From Haplomitrium mnioides (lineage: Eukaryota; Marchantiophyta; Haplomitriopsida; Calobryales), in the NCBI GenBank assembly GCA_049999725.1, contig JBNGIS010031716.1:1-28144 (forward strand): 28,144 bases of DNA. Reading direction: 5' to 3'. A program made the position numbers and the translations under genes. Positions within the stretch are counted from its first letter, which is position 1; each line of letters opens with the position of its first letter. The notes beneath the pieces were generated by a model. That model was not told the DNA's origin. It did not search any database and saw only the letters and a program-made list of their open reading frames with translations. Below are positions 13,081 to 25,154 of this stretch, piece by piece.

Positions 13081-15371
13081 ACTCCATTTGAAATTGATGC
13101 AAAACCACCTCTTTTTCAACACTTTGCTACCACACTCCATCTCAAATGGATGCGAAACCACCTCTCTTTCACACTTTCATACCACACTCCATCTAAAATG
13201 GCTGCGAAAAGACCTCTCTTTCACACTTTAACACTTCACTTCATCTCAAATAGATGGGAAACCACCCCTCTTTCACATGTTTCTACCACACTCCATTTGA
13301 AATGGACGCAAAACCACATCTTTTTCAACACTTTGCTACCATCTATCTTGAATGGATGCGAAACCACCTCTCTTTCACACATTTACACCACACTCCATCT
13401 CCAATGGATCTACACCCACCTTTATTTCAACGCTTTGCTACCACACTCCATTTGGAATGGATTCTAAGCCACTTCTTTTCATAGTTTCCTACCACATTCC
13501 ATCTCAAATGGATGCAAAACCACCTATTTTCCACACTTTACTACCAAACTCCATCTCAAATGGATGTGAAACGACCTCTCTTTGAACGGTTTGCTACCAC
13601 ACTCCATTTCAAATGGATGCAAAACCACGTCTTTTCCAAATCTTTGCTACCACACTTGATCTCAAATGGATGCAAAAACAACCTCTCTTTCACACTTTCA
13701 TACCACAATCCATTTTGAATGGATCCGAAATCACTTGTCCTTTATACTTCTATACCACACTCCATCTTGAATGGATGCTAAACCACCTCTCTTTAACACT
13801 TTCTTACCTTAATCCATTTCCAATGGATGCAAAACCACCTCTCTTTCAAACATTTCTACCACACTCCCTCTGGAATGGATGTGAAACCACCTCTGTTTTG
13901 ACGTTTTGCAACCACACTCCATCTAAAATGGATGCAAAACCACCACTTTTTCAACAATTTGATAACGTATTGTATCTCAAATGATGTGAAGCAACCTCTC
14001 TTACACCTTTATACCTCACTTCATCTCAAATTGATGCGAACCCACCTCTCTTTCACAATTTCATACCTCACTTTATCTTGAATGGATGTGAAACCACCTC
14101 TCCTTCACTCTTTCCTACCACACTCCATTTGGAATGGATGCAAAACCACCTCTATTTCAGACTTCAGCACCACACTCCATGTTGAACGGATGTAAAACCA
14201 CCTCTCTTTCAATGCTTTGCTACCACACCCCATTTGGAATGGATGCAAAACCACCTTCTTTTCAACACTTTGCAACCACACTCCATCTTGAAGGGATGTG
14301 AAACCACCTCTGTTTCACATTTGAATACCTCACTTTATCTCGAACAAATGCAAAACCACCTCTCTTCAAAACTTTTTTACCACACTTCAGTCACAATGAA
14401 TGGAAAACCACCTCTCTTTCACACTTTGCTATGACACTCCATGCATAATGGATGTAAAACCAGCTCTCTTTGAATGCTTTGCTATCACACCTCAATTGTA
14501 GTGGATGCAAAACCACCTCTTTTTCAACACTTTGCAACCACACTCCATCTCGAATGGATGCAAAACCAGCTCTCTTTCACACATTCGTATCACACTCCAT
14601 CTTGAATGGATGCAAAACCACCTCGCTTTCACACTTCCCTACCATACTCCATTTCCATTGGATGCAAAACCACCTCTCTTTCACACATTCCTACCACACT
14701 CTATTTGGGACGGATGTGAAACCACCTCTGTTTCAACGCTTTGCTATCACACTCCATATGGAATGGACGCAAACCACCTCTTTTTCAACACTTTCCTAGC
14801 GCACTCCATCTTCTATGGATGCAATACCACCTCTCTTTCACACTTTCATGCCACACTTCATCTCGAATGGATGCAAAACAACCTCTCTTTAACTCCTTCC
14901 TACCATACCCCATTTGGAATGGATTTGAAACTACCTCTCTTTCACACATTCCTACAACGCTCCATCAGGAATGGATGAGAAACCACCTGTGTTTCAATGC
15001 TTTGCTACCATACTCCATCTCCAATAGATGCAAAACCATCTTTTTTTCAACACTTTGCTAGCGCACTCCATCTCAAATGAATGTGGAACCACCTCTCTTT
15101 CACACTTTCATACCTCACTTCATTTCAAATGGATGTGAAACTACCTCTAATTCACTCTTTCCTACCACACTCCATTTGGAATGGATATGAAACCACCTCT
15201 TTTTCACACTTTGCAACCACACTGTCTGTTGAATGGATGTAAAACCACCCCTCTTTCAATGCTTTTCTACCACACTCCATTTGAAATGGATGCATAACCA
15301 TCTCTTGTTCAACACTTTGCAACCACACTCCATCTCAAATGGATGCGAAACCACCTTTCTTTCACACTTTT

Positions 15372-15475
15372 CTACCACACTCCATTTCAAATGGATCTGA
15401 AACCACCTCTCTTTCACACTTTTCTACCACACTCCATTTCAAATGGATCTGAAACCACCTCTCTTTCACACTTTC
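15372..15475. repeat. Recent single-monomer duplication
   Basis: Units 15372-15423 and 15424-15475 are identical at 51 of 52 positions. Both carry the uncommon GGATCTGAAACC variant. Their similarity far exceeds that of typical neighbours. Confidence 0.8.
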
Positions 15476-15530
15476 CTACCACACTGATGCAAAACCACCT
15501 TTCTTTCACATATGCGAAACCACCTCTTGT
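15476..15530. repeat. Two consecutive truncated monomers
   Basis: CTACCACAC joins directly to TGATGCAAAACC (the CTCCAT-GAATGG section is lost). About 35 bp later TTTCACAT joins directly to ATGCGAAACC. These scars directly follow the near-identical duplicated units. Confidence 0.75.
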
Positions 15531-17056
15531 TCAACACTTTGCAATCACACTCCATCTCGAATGGATGCAAAACCACCTCTCTTTTCGAGTTTCATACCAC
15601 ACTCCATCTCGAATGGATCCAAAACAACCTCTTCTTCACATTTTCAAACCACACTCCATCTTGAATACATGCAAAACCATCTCTCTTTCACACTTTCCTA
15701 CCACACTCCATTTCCAATGCATGTGAAACCACCTTTCCTTCACATATTCCTACCACACTCATCCTAGAATGGATGTGAAACCACCTCTCTTTCAACACTT
15801 TGCTACAATACTCCATCCTGAATGGATGCAAAACCACCTTTTTCTCAACACTTCACTACCACACTGTGTCGAATGGATGGGAAACCACCTTTCTTTCACA
15901 CAATACTAGCACACTCTCTCTGGAATGGATTCTAGACCACCTCACTTCACAATTTTCTACCACATTTCATCCCAAATGGATGCGAAACCACCTCTCTTTC
16001 ACACTTTACTATCACACTACATCTCGAATCTATTTGCTACCACCTCTCTTTCAATGCTTTGCTAGCACACTCAATCTAGAATGGATTCCAAACCACCTCA
16101 CTTCAACGTTTCTTACCACATTCCATCTCAAATGGATGCAAAGCCAACTGTCTTTCACATTTTACTACCACACTCCATCAGGAAAGGATGTAAAAAATCC
16201 TCTCTTTCAAAATTTCATACCACACTCCATCTCGAATGGATCCAAAACCACCTCTCCTCCACACTTTCATACCACACTCCATCTCGAATGGATGTGAAAC
16301 CACATCTTTTTCACACTTTCTCACCACACTCCATTTTCAAAGGATGCGAAACCACCTCTCTTTCACACACTCCTACCACATTCCATCTCGAATGGATGTG
16401 AAACTACCTCTCTTTCTACGCTTTGCTACCACACTACATCTGAAATGGATGCAAAACCACCTCTTCTTTTAACCTTTGCTAGAGCACTCCATCTCAAATG
16501 AATGCAAAACCACCCCGTATTCACACTTTCATACCTCAGTTCATCTTGAATGGATGCAAAACCACATCTTTTCACCCTTTCTTACCACACTCCATCTAGA
16601 ATGGATGTGAAAGCATCTCTCTTTCACACTTTACTACCACACTCCATGTGGAATAGATGTGAGACCACCTCTCTTTCAACGCTTCGCTACCACACTCCAT
16701 TTGAAATAGATGGAAAACCATCTGTTTTTCAACACTTTGCTACCATACTTCATCTCGAATGGATGTGAAACCACCGTTATTTCATACTTTCATACCATAC
16801 TTCATCTAAAATGAATCTCAAACCACCTCTCTTTCACACTTTCAAACCACACTTTATCTTGAATCGATGCAAAACCACCTCTTTTTTTTATACTTTCCTA
16901 CCAAAATCCATTTCCAATAGATGCGAAACCACCTCTCTTTCACATATTTCTACCACACTCATCCTTGAATGGATGTGAAAGCACCTCTCTTTCAATGCTT
17001 TGCTACCACACTCCATCAACAATGGATGCAAAACCACCTCTTTTTCAACACTTTGC

Positions 17057-18432
17057 TAGCACACTCCATCTCAAATGGATGAGAAACCACTTCTCTTTTA
17101 CACTTTCATACCTCACTTCATCTCAAACAAATGCAACACCACCTATATTTGACACTTTTCTACCACACTCTATTTGGAATTGATGCAAAACCACCTCTTT
17201 TTCAACACTTTGCTACCAAACTCCATCTTGAATGGATGTGAAACCACCTCTCTTTCACACTTTGAAACCACACTCCATCTTGAAAAAATCCAAAACCACC
17301 TCTCTTTGACACTTTCAAACCACACTCCATCTCGAATGGATGCAAAACCAACTCTCTTTCACATTTTCAAACCACACTCCATCTCGAATGGATGCAAAAC
17401 CACCTCTCTTTCACACTTTCTTGCCACACCCTATTTCCAATGGATGCGAAACTACCTCTCTTTCACACGTTTCCACCACACTCCATGTGGAATTGTTGTG
17501 TAACCACCTCTGCTTCAACGCTTAGCTACCACACTCCATCAAGAATGGATCCAAAACCACCTCTTTTTCAACACTCTAGTAGCGCACTCCATCTCAAGTG
17601 GATGCGAAACCACCTCTCTTCACACTTTCATATCTCACTTCATCTCAAATGTATGCAAAATGGCCTCTCTTTCACTCTTTCCTCCCCCCCATTTTGGAAT
17701 GGATGCAAAACCACCTCTCTTACACAATTTACTACCACACTCCATGTGAAATGTATGTTAAACCACCTCTCATTCACCTCTTTGCTGCCACACCCCATTT
17801 GGAATGGATGCAAAACCACCTCTTTTTCAACACTTTGCTACCACACTCCATATTGAATGGATGCAAACCCACTTCTCTTTCACACTTTCATAGCACACTC
17901 GATCTCGAATGGATCCCAAACCAGCTCTCTTTTACACTTTCAAACCACACTCCATCTCCAATGCATGCGAAACCACCTCTCTTTTACATATTCCTACCAC
18001 ACTCATCGTGGAATGGATGTGAAAGTACCTCTCTTTCAACGCTTTGCTACCACACTCCATCTAGAATGGATGCAAAACCACCTCTTTTTCAACACTTTGC
18101 TAGCACACTCCGTCTCGAATGGATGGGAAACCACCTCTATTTCACACTGTCAAACCTCACTTCATCTTGAATGTATATGAAACCACCTTTGTTTAAACTC
18201 TTTGCTACCACACTCCATCTAGAATGGATGCAAAACCACCTCTTTTTCAAAACTTTGCTTTCCACTTCATTTTGAATGGATGCGAAGCCACCTCTCTGTC
18301 AATACTTTGCTACCACACTCTATCTTGAATGAATGTGAAACCATGTGTTTATCATCACTTTGCTACAACACTCCATCTCGAATGGACAAAAAACCACCTT
18401 TGTTTCATACTTTCCTACCACACTCCATCTCA
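17057..18432. repeat. Array segment between M and R blocks
   Basis: Uninterrupted monomers with no gene. It begins with the TAGCACACTCC unit that opens M copies 1 and 2, so it is probably the start of a third M copy, but I could not follow collinearity with confidence beyond the first few hundred bases. A CCACACCCCATTTGG unit at 17788 resembles the M markers at 9145 and 11915, but its spacing does not fit a simple third copy. Confidence 0.55.
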
Positions 18433-21400
18433 AATGCATGCAAAACCACCTCTCTTTCACACTTTACTACCACACTCCATCTTGAATGGATGCAAAACCA
18501 CCCACTTTTCAGTTTTTCTACTACATTAACTTGTAGCATGGATGCCAAACCACCAATATTTCAACACTTTGCTACAACAATTTAGCTCGAATAGATGCAA
18601 AAAACCTCTTTTTCAGATTTTTCTACCACACACCATCTAGAATGGATGTGAAACCACCTCTCTTTCAACACTTTGTTACCACACCCCTTTTCGAGTGAAT
18701 GTAAACCAACTCTTTTTTAACACTTTGCTACCACACTCCATCTCGAATGGATGCAAAACTAGTTTCTTTCACACATTTCCTACTAGACTTTGTTTACAAT
18801 GGATGTATAACAACCTCTCTTTCACACTTTCCCACCACACTCTATCTCGAGTCGATGTGAAACAACCTCTCTTCAACACTTTGCTACCTCATTCCATCTC
18901 AAATGGATGCAAAACCACTTCTCTTTCACACATTCCTACCACTTTCCATATGGAATGGATATGAAACCACCTATCTTTCAACACTTTTCTACCACACTTC
19001 AAGTGGAGTGGATACAAAGCCAATTCTCTTCCTTTTTTTGCTACCAAACTCCATCTAGAATGGATGCAAAACCACCTCTCCTTTAACACTTTGCTACCAC
19101 ATACTATCACAAATGGATTTGAAACCACCTCTCTTTCAAATCTTGGCTACCACACTCTATCTCAAATCGATGCGAAACCACCTCTCTTTCACACTTTCCT
19201 ACCACACCCCATCTTGAATGGATGGGAAGCCACCTCTCTTTTATACCACATTCCATCTCAAATAGATGCCAAACCACCTTTCTTTCAACAGTTTTTTACC
19301 ACACTTCATCTTGAATGGATGCGAAACAACATCTCTCTTTTAAAACATTGCAACCCAACTACATCGAAAATGGATGTTGAGCAAGCTTTTTTTGTACACA
19401 TTCCTACTACACTCCATTAGGAATGGATGCGAAACCACTGTACTTCTTGCTTACTAACCGCACTCCATTTCTAAAGATGCCAAATCACCTCTCTTCTTAC
19501 ACCTTGCACCCACACTCCATCTCAATTGGATGCGAAATTAGCTCTTTTTCAACACTTTGCTACCCCACTCCATCTCCAATGGAATGAAAACCACCTCTCT
19601 TTCACACTTTCCTACCACACTCCATTTGTAAAAGATGTTAAACCACCTTTCTTTCACTATTTCCTAGCGCACTACATCTTGAATGGACACAAAACCACCT
19701 TGCTTTCAACACTCTCCAACAAAAATCCATCACAAATAGATGCAAAACCACCCGTTTTAAACACTTTCCTACCACACTCCATCTAGAATGGATGCAAAAC
19801 CACCTCTCTTTTAACACTTTGCTACCACACTCCATCTTGAATAAATGCAAAACAATCTCTTTTTAAACATGTTGCTACCACACTCCATGTCAAGTGGATG
19901 CAGAATCACCTTTCTCTAGCACTTTCCTACCACACTCCATCTGGAGTGGATGCAAAACCCCCTTTCTTCCAACACTTTGCTACCACACTCCGTCTCAAAT
20001 GGATGCAAGACTACCTCTCTTTCACACTATCCTACCACACTCCATCTAGACTGGATGCAAAACCACCTATCTTTCACACTTTCCTACCACACTCCATCTC
20101 GATTGTATGCGAAACCACCTCTCTTTCACACTTTTCTACCACACTCCACTTGGAATGGATGCAAAACCACCTCCCTTTCACACTTTTGTACCAAACTCCA
20201 TCTGTCATGGATGTAAAACCACCTCTCCTTAAAAGCTTTGCTACCACACACCATTTCGAATGGATGCTAAACCACTTTTTTTTAAAACACTTTGCTACCA
20301 CTATCGCTCTCGAATGGATGCAAAACTAAGTCTCTTTCCAACTTTCCTACCACACTCCATGTGGATAGGATGCAAAACCACCTTATCTCATACTTTACTA
20401 CTGCACTCCATCTTGAATAGATGCAAAGCACCTCTCTTTGAACAATTTTCTACAACACTCCAGCTCTAATGGATGCAAAACCACTTCTCTTTCAACACTT
20501 TGCTACCACACTCCATCTTGAATGGATACAAAACAACCTTTCTTTCAACACTTTGCTACGACACTCCATCTTGAATGGATGGGAACCCACCTCTCTTTCA
20601 CACTTTCCTACCACACTCTTTCTAAAATGGATAATAAGCCACCTCTCTTAAACCTTTTCCAATCACACTCCATCTAGACTGGAATCAAAACCACCTCTCT
20701 TTCACACTTTCCTACCACACTTCATTTGGATCAGATGTGAAACTACCTCTCTTTCAATGTTTGCTATGAAACTCCATCTAGAATGGATGCCAAACCACCT
20801 CTTTTTCACTACTTTGCTACCACACTCAAGTAGGAATGGATGCAAAACCACCTCTATTTCACACTTTCCTACCACACTCCTTTTGAAATGGGTGTGAGAC
20901 CACCTCTCCTTAAACAATTTGCTACCACACTCCATCTCAAATGGATGAGAAACCACCATTATTTAACAATTTTCTACCACACTTCATCTGGAATGGATGT
21001 GAAACCACCTCCCTTTCAACAATTTCTTACCACACTCCATCTCAAATGGATGCAAAACCACCACTCTTTCACATTTTTCTACCACACTACATGTGAAATG
21101 GAAGTGAAACCACCTCTTTTGTAGCGTTTTGCTATAGCACTCTATTTTGAACGAATACAAAAACATCCCTTGTTCATCACTTTGCTACCACACTTCATCT
21201 TGAATAAATGTGAAACCGCCTTTCTTTCACACTTTCCTACCATACTCCATCTAGCATGGATGCGAAACCACCTCTTTTTTAACACTTTGCTACAACACTC
21301 CATCTCGAATGGATGAGAAACAACCTTTTTTTCACACTATCCAACCACACTCCATCTCGAAAGGATGTGAAACCAGCTCTCTTTCAACACTTCGCTACTA

Positions 21401-22460
21401 CACTCCATCTCAAATTGATACGAAACCACCTCTCTTTCACACTTTTCTACCGTACTTTATCTGAATTACATGTGAAACCATCTCTCTTTCAACGCTTTTC
21501 TACCACAGTTCATTTTGAATAGATGCAAACTCACCTCTTTTTCAACACTTTGCTACTACACTCCATCTCAAATGGATGCAAAACCCTCTCTCTTTCACAC
21601 TTTCCTACCACACTCCATTTGGAATGGACGCAAAACCACCTCTCTTTCACACTTTCTTACCACACTCCATCAAGAATAGATGTGAAACCACTTCTCTTTC
21701 AACACTTTGTTGTGGCCACACGCCATCTTGAATGGATGCAAAAGAACCTCTTTTTTTAGCATTTTTCTACCACACAGCATCTCGAATAGATGCAAACTTA
21801 CCTCTCCTTCACACTTTCCTACCACACTTCATCTCGAATACATGCCAAACTCGCTTTCTTTCAACACTTTGACACCACACTGTCTCGAATGGATGCCAAA
21901 CTAGCTCTCTTTCACACTTTCTTACCACACTCCATCTAGAATGGATGCAAAATCACCTCTCTTTCATACTTTCCTACCCAACTCTATTGTAAGGGATGTG
22001 AAACCACCTCTCTTTGGCAAATTCCTACCATACTCTATCTTGGAGGGATGCAAAACCACCTCTCTTTCAACACTTTCCTACCACATTCCATCTCAATTTT
22101 ATGCAAAACCACCTCTCCTTCACACTTTCCTACCACACCATCTGGAATGGATGCAAAATCACCTTTCTTTCACACTTTCTTACCAAAATCCATCTGTAAT
22201 GGATGTAAGACGACCTCTCTCTAAACATTTTGCTACCACACACCATTTCAAATGGATGCTAAACCACCTCCTTTTAACCACCTTGCTACCCATGTCTCTC
22301 TGAAATTGATGTGAAACCACCTTACTTCACATTGTACTACCTCACTCCGTCTCAAATAGATGCGAAAGCACCTCTCTTTGAACATTTTGCTACCACTTTT
22401 CATCTCCAATGGATGCAAAACCACCTCTCTTTCAACACTTTGCAGCCACACTCCATCACG
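18433..22460. repeat. Higher-order repeat R, copy 1 (~4.03 kb)
   Basis: Private markers match copy 2 in order: AATGCATG 18433/22461; the aberrant TTTTTCTACTA unit 18515/22540; the CCCTT-GAGTGAATGTAAACC unit 18681/22716; the GCTACCACACTCTATCTC unit 19146/23235; AACATCTCTCTTTTAAAAC 19329/23691; TACTTCTTGCTTAC 19441/23803; CTTTCACTAT 19651/24013; GATTGTATGCG 20101/24412; CTGCACTCCA 20401/24711; AACCTTTTC 20651/24962; TGTTCA 21171/25436. Inside the copy, units at 20199 and 20391 recur at 22191 and 22331, a further ~1.95 kb sub-duplication. Confidence 0.88.
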
Positions 22461-25127
22461 AATGCATGTGAAACCACCTCTCTTTCAGACTTTGCTACCA
22501 CAATCCATCTTGAATGGATGCAAAACCACCCACCTTTCCGTTTTTCTACTAGATTGACATGTAGCATGGATACCAAACCACCAAATTGAATCTTTCAACA
22601 CTTTGCTAGGATACTTTAGCAAGAATGGATGTGAAAAAACCTCTTTTTCACATTTTTCTACCACATACCATCTCAAATGGATGTGAAATTACCTCTCTTT
22701 CACTACTTTGCTACCACACCCCTTCTCGAATGAATGTAAACCAACTCTTTTTTAACACTTTGCTACCACACTCCATCTCGAATGGATGCAAAACTACTTT
22801 CTTTCACACTTTACTACCACACTCCATCTACAATGGTTGTAAATCTACATGTCTTGTAACACTTTGCTACCACATTCCATCACAAATGGATGTGAAACAA
22901 CCTCTCTTTCACACTTTCCCACCGCACTCTATCTCGAATGGATGTGAAACAACCTCTCTTTTAACACTTTGCTACCTCAATCCATCTCAAATGGATGCAA
23001 AACCACTTCTCTTTCACACTTTCCCACCACACTCCATCTAGAATGGATGTGAAACCACCTATCTTTCAACACTTTGCTACCACACTCCAAGTGGAGTGGA
23101 TGCAAAGTCATCTCTCTTCTAGCACTTTGCTACCACACTCCATCTGGAATGGATGCAAAACCACCTCTCCTTGAACAGTTTACTACCACATACCATAGTG
23201 AATGGATTCAAAACCACATCTCTTTCAAATCATAGCTACCACACTCTATCTCGAGTCGATGCGAAACCACCCCTCTTGCACACTTTCCTACCACACCGTA
23301 TCTTGAATGGATGGGAAGCCACCTCTCTTTCAACAAGTTGCTACCACACTCCATCTCAAGTGGATGCCAAACCACCTCTCTTTCACATTTTCCTACCACA
23401 CCCCATCTCAAATGGATATATAACCACCTCTCTCTCAACATTTTGCTACCACACACCATCTCGAATGGATGTGAAACCACCTCTGTTTCACACTTTCCTA
23501 CCAAGCTCCATCTGGAGTGGATGCAAAACTACCTCTTTGTCTCAACCTTTTGCTACAATACTACATCGTGAATGGATGCCAACCCACCTCTTTTTCACAC
23601 TTTTTTACCACACTCCATCTCAAATTGATGCCAAACCACCTTTCTTTCAACAATTTGCTACCACACTTCATCTTGAATGGATGTGAAACAACATCTCTCT
23701 TTTAAAACATTGCAACCCAACTACATCTAAAATGGATGTTGAGCCAGCTTTCCTTTTACACATTCCTACTACACTCCATTAGGAATGGATATGAAACCAT
23801 TGTACTTCTTGCTTACCAACCGCACTCCACTTTGAAAGATGACAAACCATCTCTCTTCTTACACCTTGCACCCACACTCCATCTTAATTGGATGCAAAAT
23901 CAGCTCTTTTTCAACACTCTATTACCCCATTCCATCTCCAATGGAATAAAAACCACCTCTCTTTCACACTTTCCTACCACACTCCATCTAGAAAAGATGT
24001 TAAACCAAATTTCTTTCACTATTTTCTAGCACACTACATCTTGAATGGACGCAAAGCCACCTTGCTTTCAACACTCTACAACAATACTCCATCACAAATG
24101 GATGCAAAACCACCTCTCTTTTAACAATTTGCTACCACACTCCATCTTGAATGAATGCAAAACAATCTCTTTTTTTAACATTTTGCTACCACACTCCAAC
24201 TCAAATGGATACAGAATCATCTCTCTTTAACACTTTCCTACCACACTCCATCTGGAGTGGATGCAAAACCCCCTTTCTTCCAACACTTTTCTACCACACT
24301 CAGTCTCAAATGGATGCAAGACTACCTCTCTTTCACACTATCCTACCCTATTTTATCTAGACTAGATGCAAAATCATCTCCCTTTCACACTTTCCTACCA
24401 CACTCCATCTCGATTGTATGCGAAACCACCTCTCTTTCAAACTTTTCTACCACACTCCACTTGGAATGGATGCAAAACCACCTCCCTTTCACACTTTTCT
24501 ACCAAACTCCATTTGTAATGGATGTGAAACCACCTCTCCTAAAAAGCTTTGCTACCATACACCATTTCGAATGGATGTTGAACCACCTTTTCTTCAACAC
24601 TTTGCTACCATTGTCGCTCTCGAATGGATGCGAAACCAAGTCTCTTTCCAACTTTCCTACCACACTCCATCAGGATAGGATCCAAAACCACCTTACCTCA
24701 CACTGTACTACTGCACTCCATCTTGAATAGATGCAAAAGCACCTCTCTTTGAATAGTTTGCTACAACACCCCATCTCTAATGGATGTAAAACCACCTCTC
24801 TTTCAACACTTTGTTACCACACTCCATCTCGAATAGATGCAAAACAACCTTTCTTTCAACACTTTGCTATGACACTCCATCTTGAATGGATGCGAACCGA
24901 CCTCTCTTTCACACTTTCCTACCACAATCTTTCTCAAATGGATGCAAAACCACCTCTCTTAAACCTTTTCAAATCACACTCCATCTAGATTGAAATCAAA
25001 ACCACCTCTCTTTCAAACTTTCCTACCACACTTCATTTGGATCAGATGTAAAACTACCTCTTTTTCAACGTTTGCTACGAAACTCCATCTAGAATGGATG
25101 CCAAACCACCTCTTTTTCACTACTTTG

Positions 25128-25154
25128 CTCCTTTTGAAATACTCCTTTTGAAAT
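25128..25154. repeat. Deletion scar with 13 bp direct duplication
   Basis: CTCCTTTTGAAAT occurs at 25128-25140 and again at 25142-25154, within a stretch where R copy 1 has a full extra unit (near 20,820-20,890). The R1/R2 offset drops by 46 bp here, from 4,311 to 4,265. Confidence 0.75.

Larger units (their letters stand above)
11705..17056. repeat. Higher-order repeat M, copy 2 (~5.35 kb)
   Basis: Collinear second copy of 6791-11704. The internal spacing of three CCACACCCC-type marker units is preserved almost exactly: 14223, 14485, 15270 here against 9145, 9406, 10192 in copy 1. It is longer mainly because of extra units around 15.3-15.5 kb, where near-identical tandem monomers and truncated units show recent local rearrangement. 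One CACTCAT-type unit present twice in copy 1 (10351 and ~10403) occurs once here (15755). Confidence 0.85.
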
